A DNA stretch of 51,729 nt from Trichocoleus desertorum ATA4-8-CV12 (GTDB lineage: Bacteria > Cyanobacteriota > Cyanobacteriia > FACHB-46), in contig JAHHIL010000042.1 in assembly GCA_019358975.1 (NCBI GenBank), positions 1 through 51,729 on the forward strand, written 5' to 3'. Made by a program: the position numbers and the translations under genes. Positions 51,086 through 51,729 of this stretch are shown piece after piece. The notes below the pieces were generated by a model. The model searched no databases, was not told the DNA's origin, and saw nothing but the letters and a program-made list of their open reading frames with translations. Each line of letters starts with the position of its first letter. The stretch's first letter is position 1.

Positions 51086-51729
51086 GTGCGACACGTTCTC
51101 TCGAAACCAATATCGATTGGGGGATGAGAGGCAAGGTCTCTGAACCTTGACAACTGATGTCTGATAAGGGTGAAAGTCCCTTCCTCCTGGTAGTGGAGTG
51201 ACAGCATAACCCCCAGGTTCGCGACTCGCCATCAACGCCTGAAGCGGGGTTAAACGGCGGTAACTGGAAGCCCAATCTGGAATCCCGTCTAGCAAGCTGT
51301 ATGGATACGCGAGGAATCCATGACTGAAGGATCGTGATTTGTGAGCGGTGAAATCAGGCTGAGACACCGCAGCCAAAAGGCAAAGGATAAGAGACAGGCA
51401 CCTTAAATTGTGACCTGTAACTACTCTCAATAAACCCGGTCTAGAGTGGAGTCCTAAGTACAGCAATCATCAGACATCGGAACGTGGGAACCCCATTCAT
51501 CTCTTTGGGAACGGTCGATACCCAGAGTCGGTGCTAACCAGATGGTGGATGGGATTGGGATTGTGTAAGAAGCCAATGCTTGAGGTAATGCTCAAGATAT
51601 GCCGACTCAGATCTTGCACCTTGTGATGTGAACCTCCCATCCCTGCTGCTGTAACAGCCTTCGCTTTTGCTCAACTTCCTCAAGGAGCAGAGCAACCACC
51701 ACCTCACACAGGCAGGCTTCGAGCACGAT
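51086..51729 (+). ncRNA. group II intron, 5' part (runs off the window)
   Basis: Begins with GTGCGACACG, the 5' consensus of bacterial group II introns. It contains diagnostic blocks GTGAAAGTCCCTT, GGAACGTGGGAACCCC and a large structured domain I without long ORFs. This resembles cyanobacterial class B introns. The intron-encoded reverse transcriptase should lie beyond the window end. The 5' exon is unknown because an IS256 sits 9 bp upstream. Confidence 0.8.

Noticed and set aside
1-51729. CRISPR array, tRNA or rRNA genes
   Set aside because: No regularly spaced 25-40 bp repeats with unique spacers and no recognisable tRNA or rRNA sequences were seen on reading. The WD40 and 60-bp repeats are coding-type or HIP1-type repeats.

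Overview
The window looks like accessory DNA, most probably a plasmid or integrated plasmid, from a filamentous or colonial cyanobacterium. The HIP1 octamer GCGATCGC occurs throughout, and the gene families are typical of cyanobacteria: a cyanobacterial telomere-resolvase-like protein, WD40-STAND proteins, Uma2 nucleases, a TRADD-N-associated membrane protein and a cyanobacterial group II intron. There are no housekeeping genes, tRNAs or rRNAs. A ParA / TraK-like / MobC / relaxase block points to mobilisable DNA. Many genes are broken by IS insertion, frameshift, nonsense mutation or inversion.

Layout. 1-2.9 kb: AT-rich DNA with repeated TTGGAT motifs, a 60-bp HIP1-phased repeat, and an intact protelomerase-like gene. 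3.0-3.7 kb: ISL3 and IS6 relics. 3.9-10.4 kb: two overlapping NTPase genes, a small P-loop ATPase and a 1660-residue STAND protein with 14 nearly identical WD40 repeats and a decayed tail. 10.4-11.4 kb: a 315-bp inverted-repeat element followed by the 3' part of a second protelomerase gene. 11.6-13.3 kb: a nucleotidyltransferase pair followed by an attC-like site, then a transglutaminase-like gene.

13.5-21.1 kb is the most striking part. An apparent three-gene operon on the minus strand encodes a Cas4-like nuclease, a long prokaryotic Argonaute with an apparently complete catalytic tetrad, and a caspase fused to a Ski2-like DExH helicase. Divergent from it is an XRE repressor / ImmA-like metallopeptidase pair, with two identical-type operator palindromes in the shared control region. 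I infer a nucleic-acid-guided defence system with a possible protease-based suicide arm, derepressed by repressor cleavage.

21.3-28.4 kb: a Uma2 nuclease and the mobilisation block. A 1.4-kb inversion between 10-bp inverted repeats has split both a relaxase and a membrane-protein gene. 28.5-31.6 kb: an integron with a frameshifted integron integrase and two cassettes (a broken ankyrin protein and an Imm7-like immunity protein), each followed by an attC site. 31.8-37.9 kb: a SnoaL-like gene, a recombinase fragment, an ankyrin membrane protein, an IS4-type element carrying a nested IS630, and an AIPR-type abortive-infection gene truncated by the IS4. 38-48 kb: a lipoprotein, two related proteins in opposite orientation with inverted flanks, a large Avs-like STAND NTPase with a Cap4-like nuclease domain whose 3' end was cut off by an IS1 element, and an unidentified gene. 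48.1-51.7 kb: a PadR regulator with a partner, a TRADD-N-associated membrane protein, an IS256, and the 5' part of a group II intron running off the end.

Overall this is a defence-rich, transposon-damaged island. Assignments rest on motif recognition only; no database search was possible.
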